A stretch of DNA of 64,000 nt from Stenotrophomonas maltophilia (lineage in GTDB: Bacteria; Pseudomonadota; Gammaproteobacteria; Xanthomonadales; Xanthomonadaceae): assembly GCA_002364755.1 (NCBI GenBank), contig DEZI01000037.1:58229-122228 (forward strand), written 5' to 3'. Shown one piece after another: positions 8,786 through 16,571 of this stretch. The position numbers and the translations under genes are program-made. The notes beneath the pieces were generated by a model. The model was not told the origin of the DNA, did not search any database, and was given only the letters and a program-made list of their open reading frames with translations. Each line of letters begins with the position of its first letter. Within the stretch, counting starts at the first letter, position 1.

Positions 8786-9163
8786 CTATCCCGCAGTACG
8801 GGGCTTGCGCGTGCGCTTAGGCTTCGCGGTGTTCGCGGCGGTCGCCGTACCATCCTGCAGCGCCTGCAGCCAGGACAGCGTGTCGATGTAATCGATGAAG
8901 TGCCGCAGGTAGCCGGGACTGGTGGCCTGCATCGTGTCCAGCATGCGCTGCACCAGCACCGCGGAATTCAACGGGCCGCCATCGGCCGGGGCCTCGGCGC
9001 GCAGCGAGCGGCGCACCTGCACTTCACTGCGCAGCGCGCTCCACTCGCGGCGCACCTGGTCCAGCATCGGCACCTGCGGGTAATGCGCCAGGCTACGCGA
9101 ACCGGCATCCAGGTCGCGCACCAGTGCGCGCAGGCCTTCCCGCGGCGGCGGCTTACTTGCCAT
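8786..9163 (-). CDS. DUF2894 family protein
   Basis: Conserved protein of unknown function, 125 residues, last gene of a four-gene minus-strand operon with the OmpA-like, DUF802 and DUF3348 genes. The conserved core is VRREWSALRSEVQVRRSL, then APADGGPLNSAVLVQRMLDTMQATSPGYLRHFIDYIDTLSWLQ. The C-terminus is lysine/arginine rich (KPKRTRKPR). The ATG at 9163 overlaps the end of the OmpA-like gene by 11 bases, which supports it over the longer open frame. Fixed co-occurrence with the motor-like pair suggests a cytoplasmic accessory protein of that complex, but no biochemical function is known to me. The protein looks short for the family and may have lost N-terminal sequence. Confidence 0.75.
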   Translation of the reverse strand: MASKPPPREGLRALVRDLDAGSRSLAHYPQVPMLDQVRREWSALRSEVQVRRSLRAEAPADGGPLNSAVLVQRMLDTMQATSPGYLRHFIDYIDTLSWLQALQDGTATAANTAKPKRTRKPRTAG

Positions 9164-9791
9164 CAGCGGCCTTCGGCTTGGGAATCGGCGCGATCTCCAC
9201 GCGGCGGTTGCGCGCGCGGCCGGCTTCATCGGCATTGGAACTGACCGGCTGCTCGCTGCCGAACGCGGCGGCAAACACCGCATCGGCCGGAACGCCATCG
9301 GCAATCAGCGTGCGGGTCACCGTCAGCGAACGCTGCGCGGACAGCTCCCAGTTGTCGGCGAAGCGGCGGTTGCCATCGCGGATCGGCGCGTCATCGGTGA
9401 AGCCGCTGACCATCAGGATCTCTTCGCGCGAGCCCAGGTACGCCGCCAGCGGCGCGGCCAGGCTGCGCAGCAGCTCCTGGCCTTCCGGCTGCAGCTGGTC
9501 CGAGTTGAGCGCGAACAGCACGCTGCCGCTGATGCCGATGCGGCCATCAACCAAGGTCACTCGGCCGGCGGCCAACGGGCCAGCCAGTGCCTGCTCCAGC
9601 GTCTGCAGGCGCTTGGCCTCGGCCTGGCGCTGCTTCACTTCCTGGTCCAGCCGCTGCGACAGTTCCAGCTGCACCGCCACCACGCCGACCAGGATCAGCA
9701 CGAAGGCGCCCAGCAGCACCGACATCAGGTCGCCGAATGCCGCCCAGATCGGGGCGTGCGAGCCGCCGTCGACCTCCAGTTCGTCGCTCAT
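9153..9791 (-). CDS. OmpA/MotB-like peptidoglycan-binding membrane protein
   Basis: 212 residues. One N-terminal membrane helix (about 16-42) begins WAAFGDLMSVLLGAFVLIL. Asp21 in that helix sits where MotB and ZorB carry the ion-binding aspartate. A short coiled linker (about 43-75) leads to a C-terminal OmpA-like domain (about 85-205) with FALNSDQLQPEG, VSGFTDDAP, NWELSAQRSLTVTRTL and AGRARNRRVEI, the standard peptidoglycan-binding pattern. The start overlaps the DUF802 stop by 4 bases. Together with the DUF802 protein it has the organisation of a MotA/MotB or ZorA/ZorB stator unit: inner-membrane channel plus cell-wall anchor. Confidence 0.85.
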   Translation of the reverse strand: MSDELEVDGGSHAPIWAAFGDLMSVLLGAFVLILVGVVAVQLELSQRLDQEVKQRQAEAKRLQTLEQALAGPLAAGRVTLVDGRIGISGSVLFALNSDQLQPEGQELLRSLAAPLAAYLGSREEILMVSGFTDDAPIRDGNRRFADNWELSAQRSLTVTRTLIADGVPADAVFAAAFGSEQPVSSNADEAGRARNRRVEIAPIPKPKAADGK

Positions 9792-12019
9792 GCGCTGCCG
9801 GCCTTGCCGCGGCGCTTGGCCAGCTGCTGCAGCTCTTCCATCACCTGCTTCTGCGACAGCAGGCTGAGGTCGACCACCTCGCGCGCCTGCGCCACGTAGT
9901 AGGCCAGCTGCTCATCGCTGCGGGCCAGCGACGCGTCCAGCGCGCCGCCGATCTGTTCCAGGCGCCCGGACAGTTCGGTGGAGGCCGCACCGAACTGCTC
10001 GACCGCGGCGCCGAAGGTCCCGGCCAGCTGGCCGACGTCCGCTGCGCTGCCGCTGAGATGCTCGGCGATGCCGTCGAGCTTGCCGGTCTCGGCGGCGATG
10101 TGGTCGGTGAAGCGGCTGCCGACGCGTTCCAGCAGCTCGGCCGAGCCGCCCACCAGCGCATCCACGGCAGTGCGCTGTTCGTGCGAGGCGTGGTTGATCG
10201 CCTCCAGCAGCGTCTGCACGGTGGCCAGCAGGTGGCCGCGTTCTTCCAGCATCTTGTTGTCGCGCACCAAGCTCTCGGACAGGGTGCTGCGCAGCTCGTT
10301 GATGACCTCGGCCGCAGCCTTTGGGGCGTCGGCGGCGGTCTGCAGCAGGGTGGAGACTTCGGCCAGGGTGGCGCTGGCCTGCGCGCGGCCGTTCTCGCCG
10401 ATCTGCTGCGCGGTGCTGGCCAGGGTCTCGCAGACCTGCTGCTGGCGCTCGGCCAGGCCCTGCGCGATGGCGTCGAGTGCCGCGCTCCACTGCTGCAGGC
10501 GCTGTTCGTCGCCGGCCTGCAACTGGGTCTGCAGGGCGACGTGCGCCTGCTGCATTTCGGCGGCCAGAGCATCCCAGCCCGCCTGGCGCTGCTGTTCGCG
10601 CGCCTCCAAGGTCGCATGCAGTTCGGCATGCGCGCTGGCGGCGGCGGCCTGTGCGGCCTGCCAGTCGTGCGAACGCTGCGCCTCGTGATCCTGCAGCAGC
10701 GACTGGCCCGCGGCATGGCGATCGTCCAATGCCTGCAGCAGCGCCTGTGCCTGCGCATCCAGCTGTGCGCCGACCGCCTGCAGGGCCTGCTGCTGGCGCT
10801 CCACCAGCGCGGCATTCACCGCCTGCTGCTGTTCGGCGGCGGCACGCCACGCTTCGGTGTTGCCGGCGGCGTCGGCCTGCAGGCGCTCGCCGATGCGTGC
10901 GAGCACCGTCTCAGCCTGTGCGCACTGGCCGTCACTGAAGGCCTGCAGGTGCTGGCGCAGATCGGCCACCAGCGCCTGCTGGGCCTGGGTCTGCTCAGCC
11001 ATGATCCTGGCCCAGCTCGCTTCGGTGGCCACGCGGCTGCGCTCGAAGCCTTCGCTGAGGCCGGCCAGTTGCTGCTGCACGGCGCTTTCGACGCGCGCAT
11101 GCAGCGCTTGGCCATGGTTGGCCAGCCCTGCCAGCGTGGTTTCCGCCATCGGCTGCAGCGCACCGGCAATGGCGGCGGCACTGGCCTCGGCCCCTTCGCG
11201 CAGCGACTGCTGCAGCGAAACCGCCAGTCGTTCCTGCAGTGCCTGGCTGTGGGTGAGGAAGTCGGACTGGCCGGTCAGCAGGCGCTCGTTGGCGGCCGTG
11301 CTGTGTTGTTCAAAGGCGCTGGTCATCGCCTGCAGGCGGTCCACCAGTGCGGGCAGGGCGGCCGACTGGGCCTGCAGCAGGCGTAGCGACTCGGCGCGCT
11401 GCCAGGCCTGCGAATACGGGTGCAGCTCGCCGGCAATGGCGCGGTCCAGCTGCTGCACGACCTGCAGGCGGTCACGGCGCAGCAGCGCGGACAGCAGGCC
11501 GAGCATCGCCGAGCTGGCAACACCGGCAATCGAGGTGCCGAAGGCCACGGCCAGGCCCTGCACCGGCGAGGCCAGCGAGCCGCGGATGGCGGCCATGTCG
11601 GTGGCGCTCTGCAGCGCAAGCCCGGTGCCGCGCAGCGTATCCATCATGCCCAGCAGGGTGCCGAGCATGCCCAGCAGCACCAGCAGGCCGACCAGGTAGG
11701 GGGTCAGCACCGGGCCGGGCAGGGCGGTGCGCTCACCTTCGACGCGCAGGCGAACGGCGTTGCGTAGGCCCGCCGGCACGCGTTCCAGCCACGGCGCCAG
11801 GGCGTCCTTCGCCGTGCCCAGGTCGTTCAGTGCGGTACGCAGCCCGTTGCTGGCCTGGCGATAGCGGTACAGCTCCACGCCGCCGGCGATGTAGCAGGCC
11901 GCGATGATCGCCGCCACCGCCGCACCCAGCGGGTGCACCGCCACGTAGCCGATGCCGATCCAGCACACGGCCAGCAGGCCGACAAGGAAAACAACGACGT
12001 GGAATGCAGTTCTGGACAT
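9788..12019 (-). CDS. DUF802 family MotA/ZorA-like membrane protein with long coiled-coil tail
   Basis: 743 residues from the ATG at 12019; the frame upstream of it is non-coding-like and overlaps the preceding gene. The N-terminal 195 residues hold about four membrane helices: FHVVVFLVGLLAVCW, a second helix ending ELYRYR, then the MotA/TolQ/ExbB-like pair LLVLLGMLGTLLGMMDTL and LAVAFGTSIAGVASSAMLGLLSALL. Residues of about 200-700 are a nearly continuous Ala/Gln/Glu-rich cytoplasmic coiled coil. DUF802 has no assigned function. The architecture (proton-channel helices plus very long cytoplasmic tail, partner with an OmpA domain) is that of ZorA in Zorya systems, but no ZorC, ZorD or ZorE gene is adjacent. 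It lies 10 bases after the DUF3348 gene. Confidence 0.82.
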   Translation of the reverse strand: MSRTAFHVVVFLVGLLAVCWIGIGYVAVHPLGAAVAAIIAACYIAGGVELYRYRQASNGLRTALNDLGTAKDALAPWLERVPAGLRNAVRLRVEGERTALPGPVLTPYLVGLLVLLGMLGTLLGMMDTLRGTGLALQSATDMAAIRGSLASPVQGLAVAFGTSIAGVASSAMLGLLSALLRRDRLQVVQQLDRAIAGELHPYSQAWQRAESLRLLQAQSAALPALVDRLQAMTSAFEQHSTAANERLLTGQSDFLTHSQALQERLAVSLQQSLREGAEASAAAIAGALQPMAETTLAGLANHGQALHARVESAVQQQLAGLSEGFERSRVATEASWARIMAEQTQAQQALVADLRQHLQAFSDGQCAQAETVLARIGERLQADAAGNTEAWRAAAEQQQAVNAALVERQQQALQAVGAQLDAQAQALLQALDDRHAAGQSLLQDHEAQRSHDWQAAQAAAASAHAELHATLEAREQQRQAGWDALAAEMQQAHVALQTQLQAGDEQRLQQWSAALDAIAQGLAERQQQVCETLASTAQQIGENGRAQASATLAEVSTLLQTAADAPKAAAEVINELRSTLSESLVRDNKMLEERGHLLATVQTLLEAINHASHEQRTAVDALVGGSAELLERVGSRFTDHIAAETGKLDGIAEHLSGSAADVGQLAGTFGAAVEQFGAASTELSGRLEQIGGALDASLARSDEQLAYYVAQAREVVDLSLLSQKQVMEELQQLAKRRGKAGSA

Positions 12020-12029
12020 GGTGTTCCGG

Positions 12030-12683
12030 TCAGTGGGAGCGCAGGGCTGCAAGCAGCCCATGGATCGGGTGGAAGCGTAGTTCAAGCTCGGCAAGCAGCA
12101 GGCTGCGCATGTCATTGCGGAAGGACGCGCGCCAGCCGGGCTGGCCGTGCACGCGTTCGAAACGGGCGGCCAGCACCGTCGGTGCGGTGGCCAGCAGGCT
12201 GTGCTCGCGCGGGGTCAGGGTCTGTTCCATCACCGCGTCGACCTCGGCCAGCCGCGCCAGCTCCGGCGAGGCCTGCACCAGCTGGTCGCGCAGACGCCCG
12301 CGCAGGCGTCCGGTGGCGGTCTGGATGGCCTGCTGCAGCACGCGGTAACGCTGGCGCAGCGAGGCGAAGTTGGCCTGCGCGGCGGCCTCAGCCAGGTCCA
12401 GCAGGCGCTCGGCCTCGGCATCCTCGCGGATCGAGGCCAGCAGGCTGGACTCGGCCTGGGCGCAGTCGGCCAGCAGGTCCTCCGCCGCTTCGGCGGCCTC
12501 GCCCGGTTCGGGCAGGCGGCCGTCCAGCGCCCCGGACAGGGCCACGGCACGGCTCCAGTCCACCCACTGGCCGAGGCGATCGGTCAGGGCGGGACTGCTG
12601 GCCGGCATCGCACCGTCGCTGAGACGGGCAAGCAGGCGGAGGAACTCCGGTCCACCCAGGACCGGCTGCGCGGCGTTCGCCAT
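12030..12683 (-). CDS. DUF3348 family protein
   Basis: 217 residues, first gene of the operon that continues with DUF802, OmpA-like and DUF2894 genes. Recognisable DUF3348 features are FLRLLARLSD near the N-terminus, LGQWVDWSRAVALSGALDG, and a long helical region ending FRNDMRSLLLAELELRFHPIHGLLAAL. No signal peptide or membrane segment is present, so it is probably cytoplasmic. The ATG at 12683 is chosen; a TTG six codons upstream is also in frame. The intergenic region 12684-12853, shared with the divergent M14 peptidase gene, must hold both promoters, but I see no clear consensus boxes. Confidence 0.8.
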   Translation of the reverse strand: MANAAQPVLGGPEFLRLLARLSDGAMPASSPALTDRLGQWVDWSRAVALSGALDGRLPEPGEAAEAAEDLLADCAQAESSLLASIREDAEAERLLDLAEAAAQANFASLRQRYRVLQQAIQTATGRLRGRLRDQLVQASPELARLAEVDAVMEQTLTPREHSLLATAPTVLAARFERVHGQPGWRASFRNDMRSLLLAELELRFHPIHGLLAALRSH

Positions 12684-12853
12684 CAAGTAGCCAGGGGCCA
12701 AAAACCGTTGATTTTACAACCAGATGACCGCCTCTGGATGAAGGGGGCGGGCGGCCCGTGGCAAGCACGGCAGGGGAGGGTCTCGGCCGGGGCGGGCAGA
12801 CGGCTTAGAATGATCGGCTGCACTAACGCAACTGGACCTTCTGGAGCTCCTGC

Positions 12854-13771
12854 ATGACCCTCGCGCCGTTCTATCCCATCGGTACCCCCGGCCAGCCCTG
12901 GGGCGATGCTGAACGCGCACAGTGGCGGGCCGCCCAGCAGCGCCAGCGCAGCTACCACGATGATGTGGTGGCTGCCCTGGAGCGCCTGGACGACGGTTTC
13001 GACGTGATCCAGTACGGCCAGCTCGACTATGCCCCGGACCACTACCCGCTGTTTGCCGTGGTCAACCACGACTGGAACCCGGCGCTGCCGACCGCCCTGA
13101 TCACTGGCGGCGTGCATGGGTACGAGACCAGCGGCGTGCATGGCGCACTGCAGTTCCTCGAAGCGCAGGCCGAGCGCTACCTGGGCCGCATGAACCTGAT
13201 CGTGGCGCCGTGCGTCAGCCCGTGGGGCTACGAGCGCATCCAGCGCTGGAACCCGGATGCGATCGACCCGAACCGCAGCTTCCGTGACGGCGGCCTGATC
13301 GAGGAGGCCGCCTCGCTGATGCGCTGGGTGGCCGAGCGCAAGGCCGACATCCGCGTGCACCTGGACCTGCACGAGACCACCGACAGCGACCTGCACGAGT
13401 TCGACCCGGCGCGCTGCGCCCGCGACGGCAAGCCATTCGAGCGTGACACCATCCCTGATGGCTTCTACGTGATAGGCAACAGCGAGGATCCGCAGCACGG
13501 TTTCCAGAAGGCGCTGATCGAGGCCGTTGCGCCGATCACCCACATCGCCCCGGCCGACGCCGAGGGCAACCTGGTGGGCCTGCCGCTGCAGTCGCCGGGC
13601 GTGGTCTGGGGCGAGTCGCGTTCGATCGGTGCATGCGCCGGTTTCACCGACGCGCGCTATGCCACCACCACCGAGGTCTACCCGGACAGCCCGCGTACCA
13701 ACCCGCAGGAATGCAACGACGCCCAGGTGGCGGCGGTGTGCGCGGGCCTGGATTACGCGCTGGCGCAGTGA
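12854..13771 (+). CDS. M14-type zinc metallopeptidase/deacylase
   Basis: 305 residues with the zinc-carboxypeptidase (M14) pattern. GGVHGYETSG near 85-94 gives the first zinc His and Glu. WNPDAIDPNRSF matches the substrate-binding Arg loop. HLDLHETTDSD near 173 gives the second zinc His. ATTTEVYPD near 270 carries the probable catalytic Glu. There is no signal peptide, so it is predicted cytoplasmic. It probably hydrolyses a peptide or N-acyl amino acid; the exact substrate cannot be inferred. It is transcribed away from the DUF3348 operon. Immediately after the stop is a GC-rich inverted repeat (13776-13795) between it and a convergent gene. Confidence 0.85.
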   Translation: MTLAPFYPIGTPGQPWGDAERAQWRAAQQRQRSYHDDVVAALERLDDGFDVIQYGQLDYAPDHYPLFAVVNHDWNPALPTALITGGVHGYETSGVHGALQFLEAQAERYLGRMNLIVAPCVSPWGYERIQRWNPDAIDPNRSFRDGGLIEEAASLMRWVAERKADIRVHLDLHETTDSDLHEFDPARCARDGKPFERDTIPDGFYVIGNSEDPQHGFQKALIEAVAPITHIAPADAEGNLVGLPLQSPGVVWGESRSIGACAGFTDARYATTTEVYPDSPRTNPQECNDAQVAAVCAGLDYALAQ

Positions 13772-13775
13772 GGCA

Positions 13776-13795
13776 GCGCCGGGCCAGGCCCGGCG
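13776..13795. terminator. GC-rich hairpin between convergent genes
   Basis: Perfect inverted repeat CGCCGGGCC / GGCCCGGCG with a two-base loop, starting 5 bases after the M14 peptidase stop and before the convergent hypothetical gene ending at 13819. It could act as a bidirectional terminator or be a REP of the GCCGGGC subtype lacking its GTAG head. No T-tract follows. Confidence 0.4.
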
Positions 13796-13818
13796 ACTGA
13801 CCCGCAGGGGGCGCCGGA

Positions 13819-14445
13819 TCACCCCTTCTGGCGCTGCTCCTGGATGGCCTTGTCCAGTGCATCCAGATCGTCGGTGGACGACTGCAGCCACTGCGGGTAC
13901 TCGGCGGTTTCAACGAAACCCTCGCCACGCAGGACATCGTCCAGGTCCGGATCGTCTTTGCCGCCGTGCTGCAGGAAGCCCGCCATCAGGCCGGACAGGC
14001 GGTGCGCGGCCTCGAAGGCAGCCTGCAGCGAGCCGGCCGGCTCCACGATGGTGCCGAGGAAGGCCGCGTAGGCGGCGTGGTCGACCTCGAAGTCGCCACG
14101 GTTCTTGAAGGCCTCGGCACCCAGCTGTGCTTCGCCGGAGTTGTGACGGGCGAAGCCCCAGGTCCAGATATCGAGGAAATGCAGCGCTTCCAGCTTCTGG
14201 CGTTCCTCCGGATCGAGTTCGATCGCGCCGGACAGGGTGTATTCCATGGTGGCGGCCGAGAAAGCTTCGGTGCCGGAGTTCGCATGAAAATCGCTGAGGC
14301 TGCGCAGTGCATCGGGCTGATGCGGGTCGAGCTGCAGCGCACGGTAGATCACGCGCGCACCCTCGATGTGGCGGCCCTCGGCGATGAAGATGTTGAGGGC
14401 GTGGTTGGCCAGCTGGGCGGCGTTGAGTTCAGCGAAGGTCGTCAT
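13819..14445 (-). CDS. hypothetical protein with TPR-like N-terminus
   Basis: 208 residues from the ATG at 14445 (MTTFAELNAAQ). The N-terminal part resembles a tetratricopeptide pair (ALNIFIAEGRHIEGARVIYRALQLDPHQPDALRSLSDF). The rest is acidic, with no membrane segment or signal peptide. The C-terminus ends DLDALDKAIQEQRQKG. I do not recognise a named family beyond the TPR-like start. It is convergent with the M14 peptidase and divergent from the membrane-anchored gene at 14639. Confidence 0.65.
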   Translation of the reverse strand: MTTFAELNAAQLANHALNIFIAEGRHIEGARVIYRALQLDPHQPDALRSLSDFHANSGTEAFSAATMEYTLSGAIELDPEERQKLEALHFLDIWTWGFARHNSGEAQLGAEAFKNRGDFEVDHAAYAAFLGTIVEPAGSLQAAFEAAHRLSGLMAGFLQHGGKDDPDLDDVLRGEGFVETAEYPQWLQSSTDDLDALDKAIQEQRQKG

Positions 14446-14522
14446 CGGGGCAGGGATTGGAAAGGGCGGTCCGATGGTAGGTGCAGTGTTCCGCCGCAAC
14501 AAGGGCCATGCCTGCCCGCCCG

Positions 14523-14546
14523 GTAGATCCACGCCATGCGTGGATG
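14523..14546 (+). repeat. REP element, ATCCACG subtype
   Basis: GTAG head followed by the palindrome ATCCACGCCATGCGTGGAT. The same subtype recurs at 22044-22067, right at the moaE stop. Confidence 0.75.
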
Positions 14547-14638
14547 GCCGCACGACCCGTGGCCGCCGACCACTTCACAACCCACAAGCACCGCAACCGC
14601 GACCATGGGCTACCCCACGCCCACGAGTTCCACCGAGG

Positions 14639-15283
14639 ATGCTGCAGAACCTGCTCCATTTCGCACCGCTGCTGACCGCGGTGATGACCTGCGTGACCGC
14701 CCTGATCTGGGTGGTCTACCTCAACTTCTTCCTGCGCAGCTACCGCCGCCAGCAGCGGCCCTCGATCCTCATCACCTCCGGCGCCGGCCGGCACCTGGAT
14801 GCGCACTGTTTCGTGACCAACCTCGGCCTGGAGCCGGTCTACCTGCTGGACGTGGTGATCGACCTCATCGAGCCCGACGGAAGGGTCGTGCGCGCGGTCA
14901 TCCCCGAGCGTACCGAGCACTGGAGCAAGGCCACGCCCAGCGAAGACGACGACATCCGCCGTGCCACCAACGTCGGCCCGCTCAGCAGCGGCGGCGAGCG
15001 AGACCTGGGCAGGTTCCGCACCCTCATCGACCGCGCCGGCACCGAGAACCCGGACATCAAGACCGGCAACGCTTTCACCAGCCTGGAAATCACCGTGGTC
15101 ATCGTCACCGCCAGCCAGGCCGAGCTCTGCGGCGCCTCGCGCTGCTATCGCATTGAATATGGCGACGATGGCGCGCCCAGGTTGAAGGCGCGGACGATCA
15201 AGGCCGAGCAGCTGCAGGGGTATTTCGCACGCCGGAATCTTACACGGCTGCTGACCACCCAGCTGGAAAGCTCGCGCCAGTAA
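14639..15283 (+). CDS. hypothetical membrane-anchored protein
   Basis: 214 residues from the ATG at 14639. One N-terminal membrane helix (about 8-30, APLLTAVMTCVTALIWVVYLN) is followed by the basic RSYRRQQR and a soluble domain of mixed strands, for example HCFVTNLGLEPVYLLDVVIDLI. An acidic loop near 95-110 (SKATPSEDDD) follows. The topology suggests a cytoplasmic domain tethered to the inner membrane. I do not recognise the family. The start is chosen because upstream in-frame sequence is Pro/Arg-rich and overlaps a REP. The gene runs up to a large REP cluster beginning 20 bases after its stop. Confidence 0.65.
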   Translation: MLQNLLHFAPLLTAVMTCVTALIWVVYLNFFLRSYRRQQRPSILITSGAGRHLDAHCFVTNLGLEPVYLLDVVIDLIEPDGRVVRAVIPERTEHWSKATPSEDDDIRRATNVGPLSSGGERDLGRFRTLIDRAGTENPDIKTGNAFTSLEITVVIVTASQAELCGASRCYRIEYGDDGAPRLKARTIKAEQLQGYFARRNLTRLLTTQLESSRQ

Positions 15284-15302
15284 CGCCGACGGCTCCGCTG
15301 TT

Positions 15303-15530
15303 GTAGAGCCGAGCCATGCTCGGCTGCTCCGATTTTGTAGAGCCGAGCCATGCTCGGCTGCTCCGATTTTGTAGAGCCGAGCCATGCTCGGCTGCTTTGC
15401 TCCTGCAGTTCGACTGGTCCGCGCAGACCGCAGCCGAGCATGGCTCGGCTCTACAGAAGAGCAGAACGCAGCCGAGCATGGCTCGGCTCTACAGAAGAGC
15501 AGAACGCAGCCGAGCATGGCTCGGCTCTAC
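15303..15530. repeat. six-copy REP cluster, three direct then three inverted
   Basis: Three nearly identical GTAGAGCCGAGCC-type elements start at 15303, 15337 and 15371 (34-base period). After a 38-base spacer come three inverted copies starting at 15432, 15470 and 15508 (38-base period). The whole block is thus a large inverted repeat of small palindromes. It is not a CRISPR array: the repeats are palindromic, only 23 bases long, and the short spacers within each half are themselves repeated. Confidence 0.9.
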
Positions 15531-15727
15531 AGGTGGCCACGACCAGCGTCGACGGCGCGTCTGCGCCGGGCCAGATACACACGGAAGGCCAACAGTGCTG
15601 CAAAAACAATGACCGCCGCCTGCGCCGTGGGCGAGGGCGTTGCCCCTGCCTGTGGCCAGAAGCACAGCCAGCCGGCAAACGCGGCCAGCGCGACCCGCGC
15701 AACGTGTTCCGCTGAGCGTTCGTCCAT
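15527..15727 (-). CDS. small hypothetical membrane protein (66 aa)
   Basis: Predicted small protein with two hydrophobic helices (VARVALAAFAGWLCFW and AAVIVFAALLAFRVYL) and a basic C-terminus (ARRRRAVDAGRGHL). The ATG at 15727 is assumed. Its stop codon TAG is the complement of the CTAC end of the last inverted REP of the cluster, so the gene ends inside the repeat. It is divergent from the secreted hypothetical protein at 15843. Coding potential is plausible but not certain. Confidence 0.5.
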   Translation of the reverse strand: MDERSAEHVARVALAAFAGWLCFWPQAGATPSPTAQAAVIVFAALLAFRVYLARRRRAVDAGRGHL

Positions 15728-15842
15728 GCGCGTCGTCCCGGGAGGATACCATTGCATACTGTGGGCGGGCAGCCGACGCATCGGCAACGAAGCCTGGCAC
15801 ACAGCATGCGGCTTTCAGGGTATCCACGGAAGGGGGCAGCAG

Positions 15843-16376
15843 ATGAAGCACGCGATCCTGGCAACCTGGCGCACATCGCCGCTGCGATTCTGCAGCGCCG
15901 CCGTCGTGGCGCTGGCAGTGTTGCCCGTCACTGCCACCGCCGTCGAGCCGCGCGCCACGCGGGAAACGCAGCAGGCGTACTGGGCCTTGACCGAGCGTCT
16001 GGCGCTGGCACTCCCCGGCGGCAAGGCGGGCGTGTCGGCGATCCTGGCGGCGGCCTCCGCAGGGCCGGGCAATCGCTACAGGATCGATCCGATGCTGGTT
16101 GCCCGCGACGTGCAGATCTCCACATCAGCGGAGGGCCGGGTTGCCTCCATCGCGTTCGCGCTCGAAGGTCCCTGCATTCCATTTTCCACCGTGCGCGAGC
16201 GCTACCCGCAGATCCTGGTGCTGGGCGTCCCGCATGGCACCAGTGACCAGGAATGGCATCTGCTGGGTACCCAGGTGGGGGACGCCATCATTGAGTACGG
16301 TTTCCCGGCGTCCGGCCTGGGCTGCATGAAGCGCACCCAGATCATGCCTGCCCGCGCAGTGAAGATTGGCCCGTGA
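15843..16376 (+). CDS. hypothetical secreted protein
   Basis: 177 residues. The ATG at 15843 is preceded by AAGGGGG at a good distance. A signal peptide of about 34 residues (SPLRFCSAAVVALAVLPVTATAVE) predicts export to the periplasm. The mature part has two cysteines (EGPCIPFS and GLGCMKRTQ) that could pair, and a central VRERYPQILVLGVPHGTSD. I do not recognise a family. The 195 bases after it contain no gene. Confidence 0.65.
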   Translation: MKHAILATWRTSPLRFCSAAVVALAVLPVTATAVEPRATRETQQAYWALTERLALALPGGKAGVSAILAAASAGPGNRYRIDPMLVARDVQISTSAEGRVASIAFALEGPCIPFSTVRERYPQILVLGVPHGTSDQEWHLLGTQVGDAIIEYGFPASGLGCMKRTQIMPARAVKIGP

Positions 16377-16571
16377 CTCTTCCCGGGGGCACACCGGCCG
16401 GGCGTGACCTCAAAGTGCCAATCAGACAAGTTGCAGATCGACGGCAAACCCCGTCGATTCCGGCATTTTGGCAGCGCTGCCAAGCCATCCAAACCCTTGC
16501 TGCCGTTGGTGCCGCAGACACCTGTGCAAAACGCGACAGGCGTCGGCATTGCATGCCGCCGGCATGCGTCC

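Noticed and set aside
8540..9244. Plus-strand open frame over the 3' part of the motor-like operon
   Set aside because: It runs antisense to the DUF2894 and OmpA-like genes and through REPs. The peptide has no recognisable domain.
9788..12019. Full Zorya defence system
   Set aside because: Only ZorA/ZorB-like architecture is present. No ZorC, ZorD (helicase/nuclease) or ZorE gene is adjacent, and DUF3348 and DUF2894 are not Zorya components.
15303..15530. CRISPR-like appearance of the REP cluster
   Set aside because: The units are palindromic, only 23 bases, occur in both orientations, and the short spacers within each half are repeats. No cas genes.
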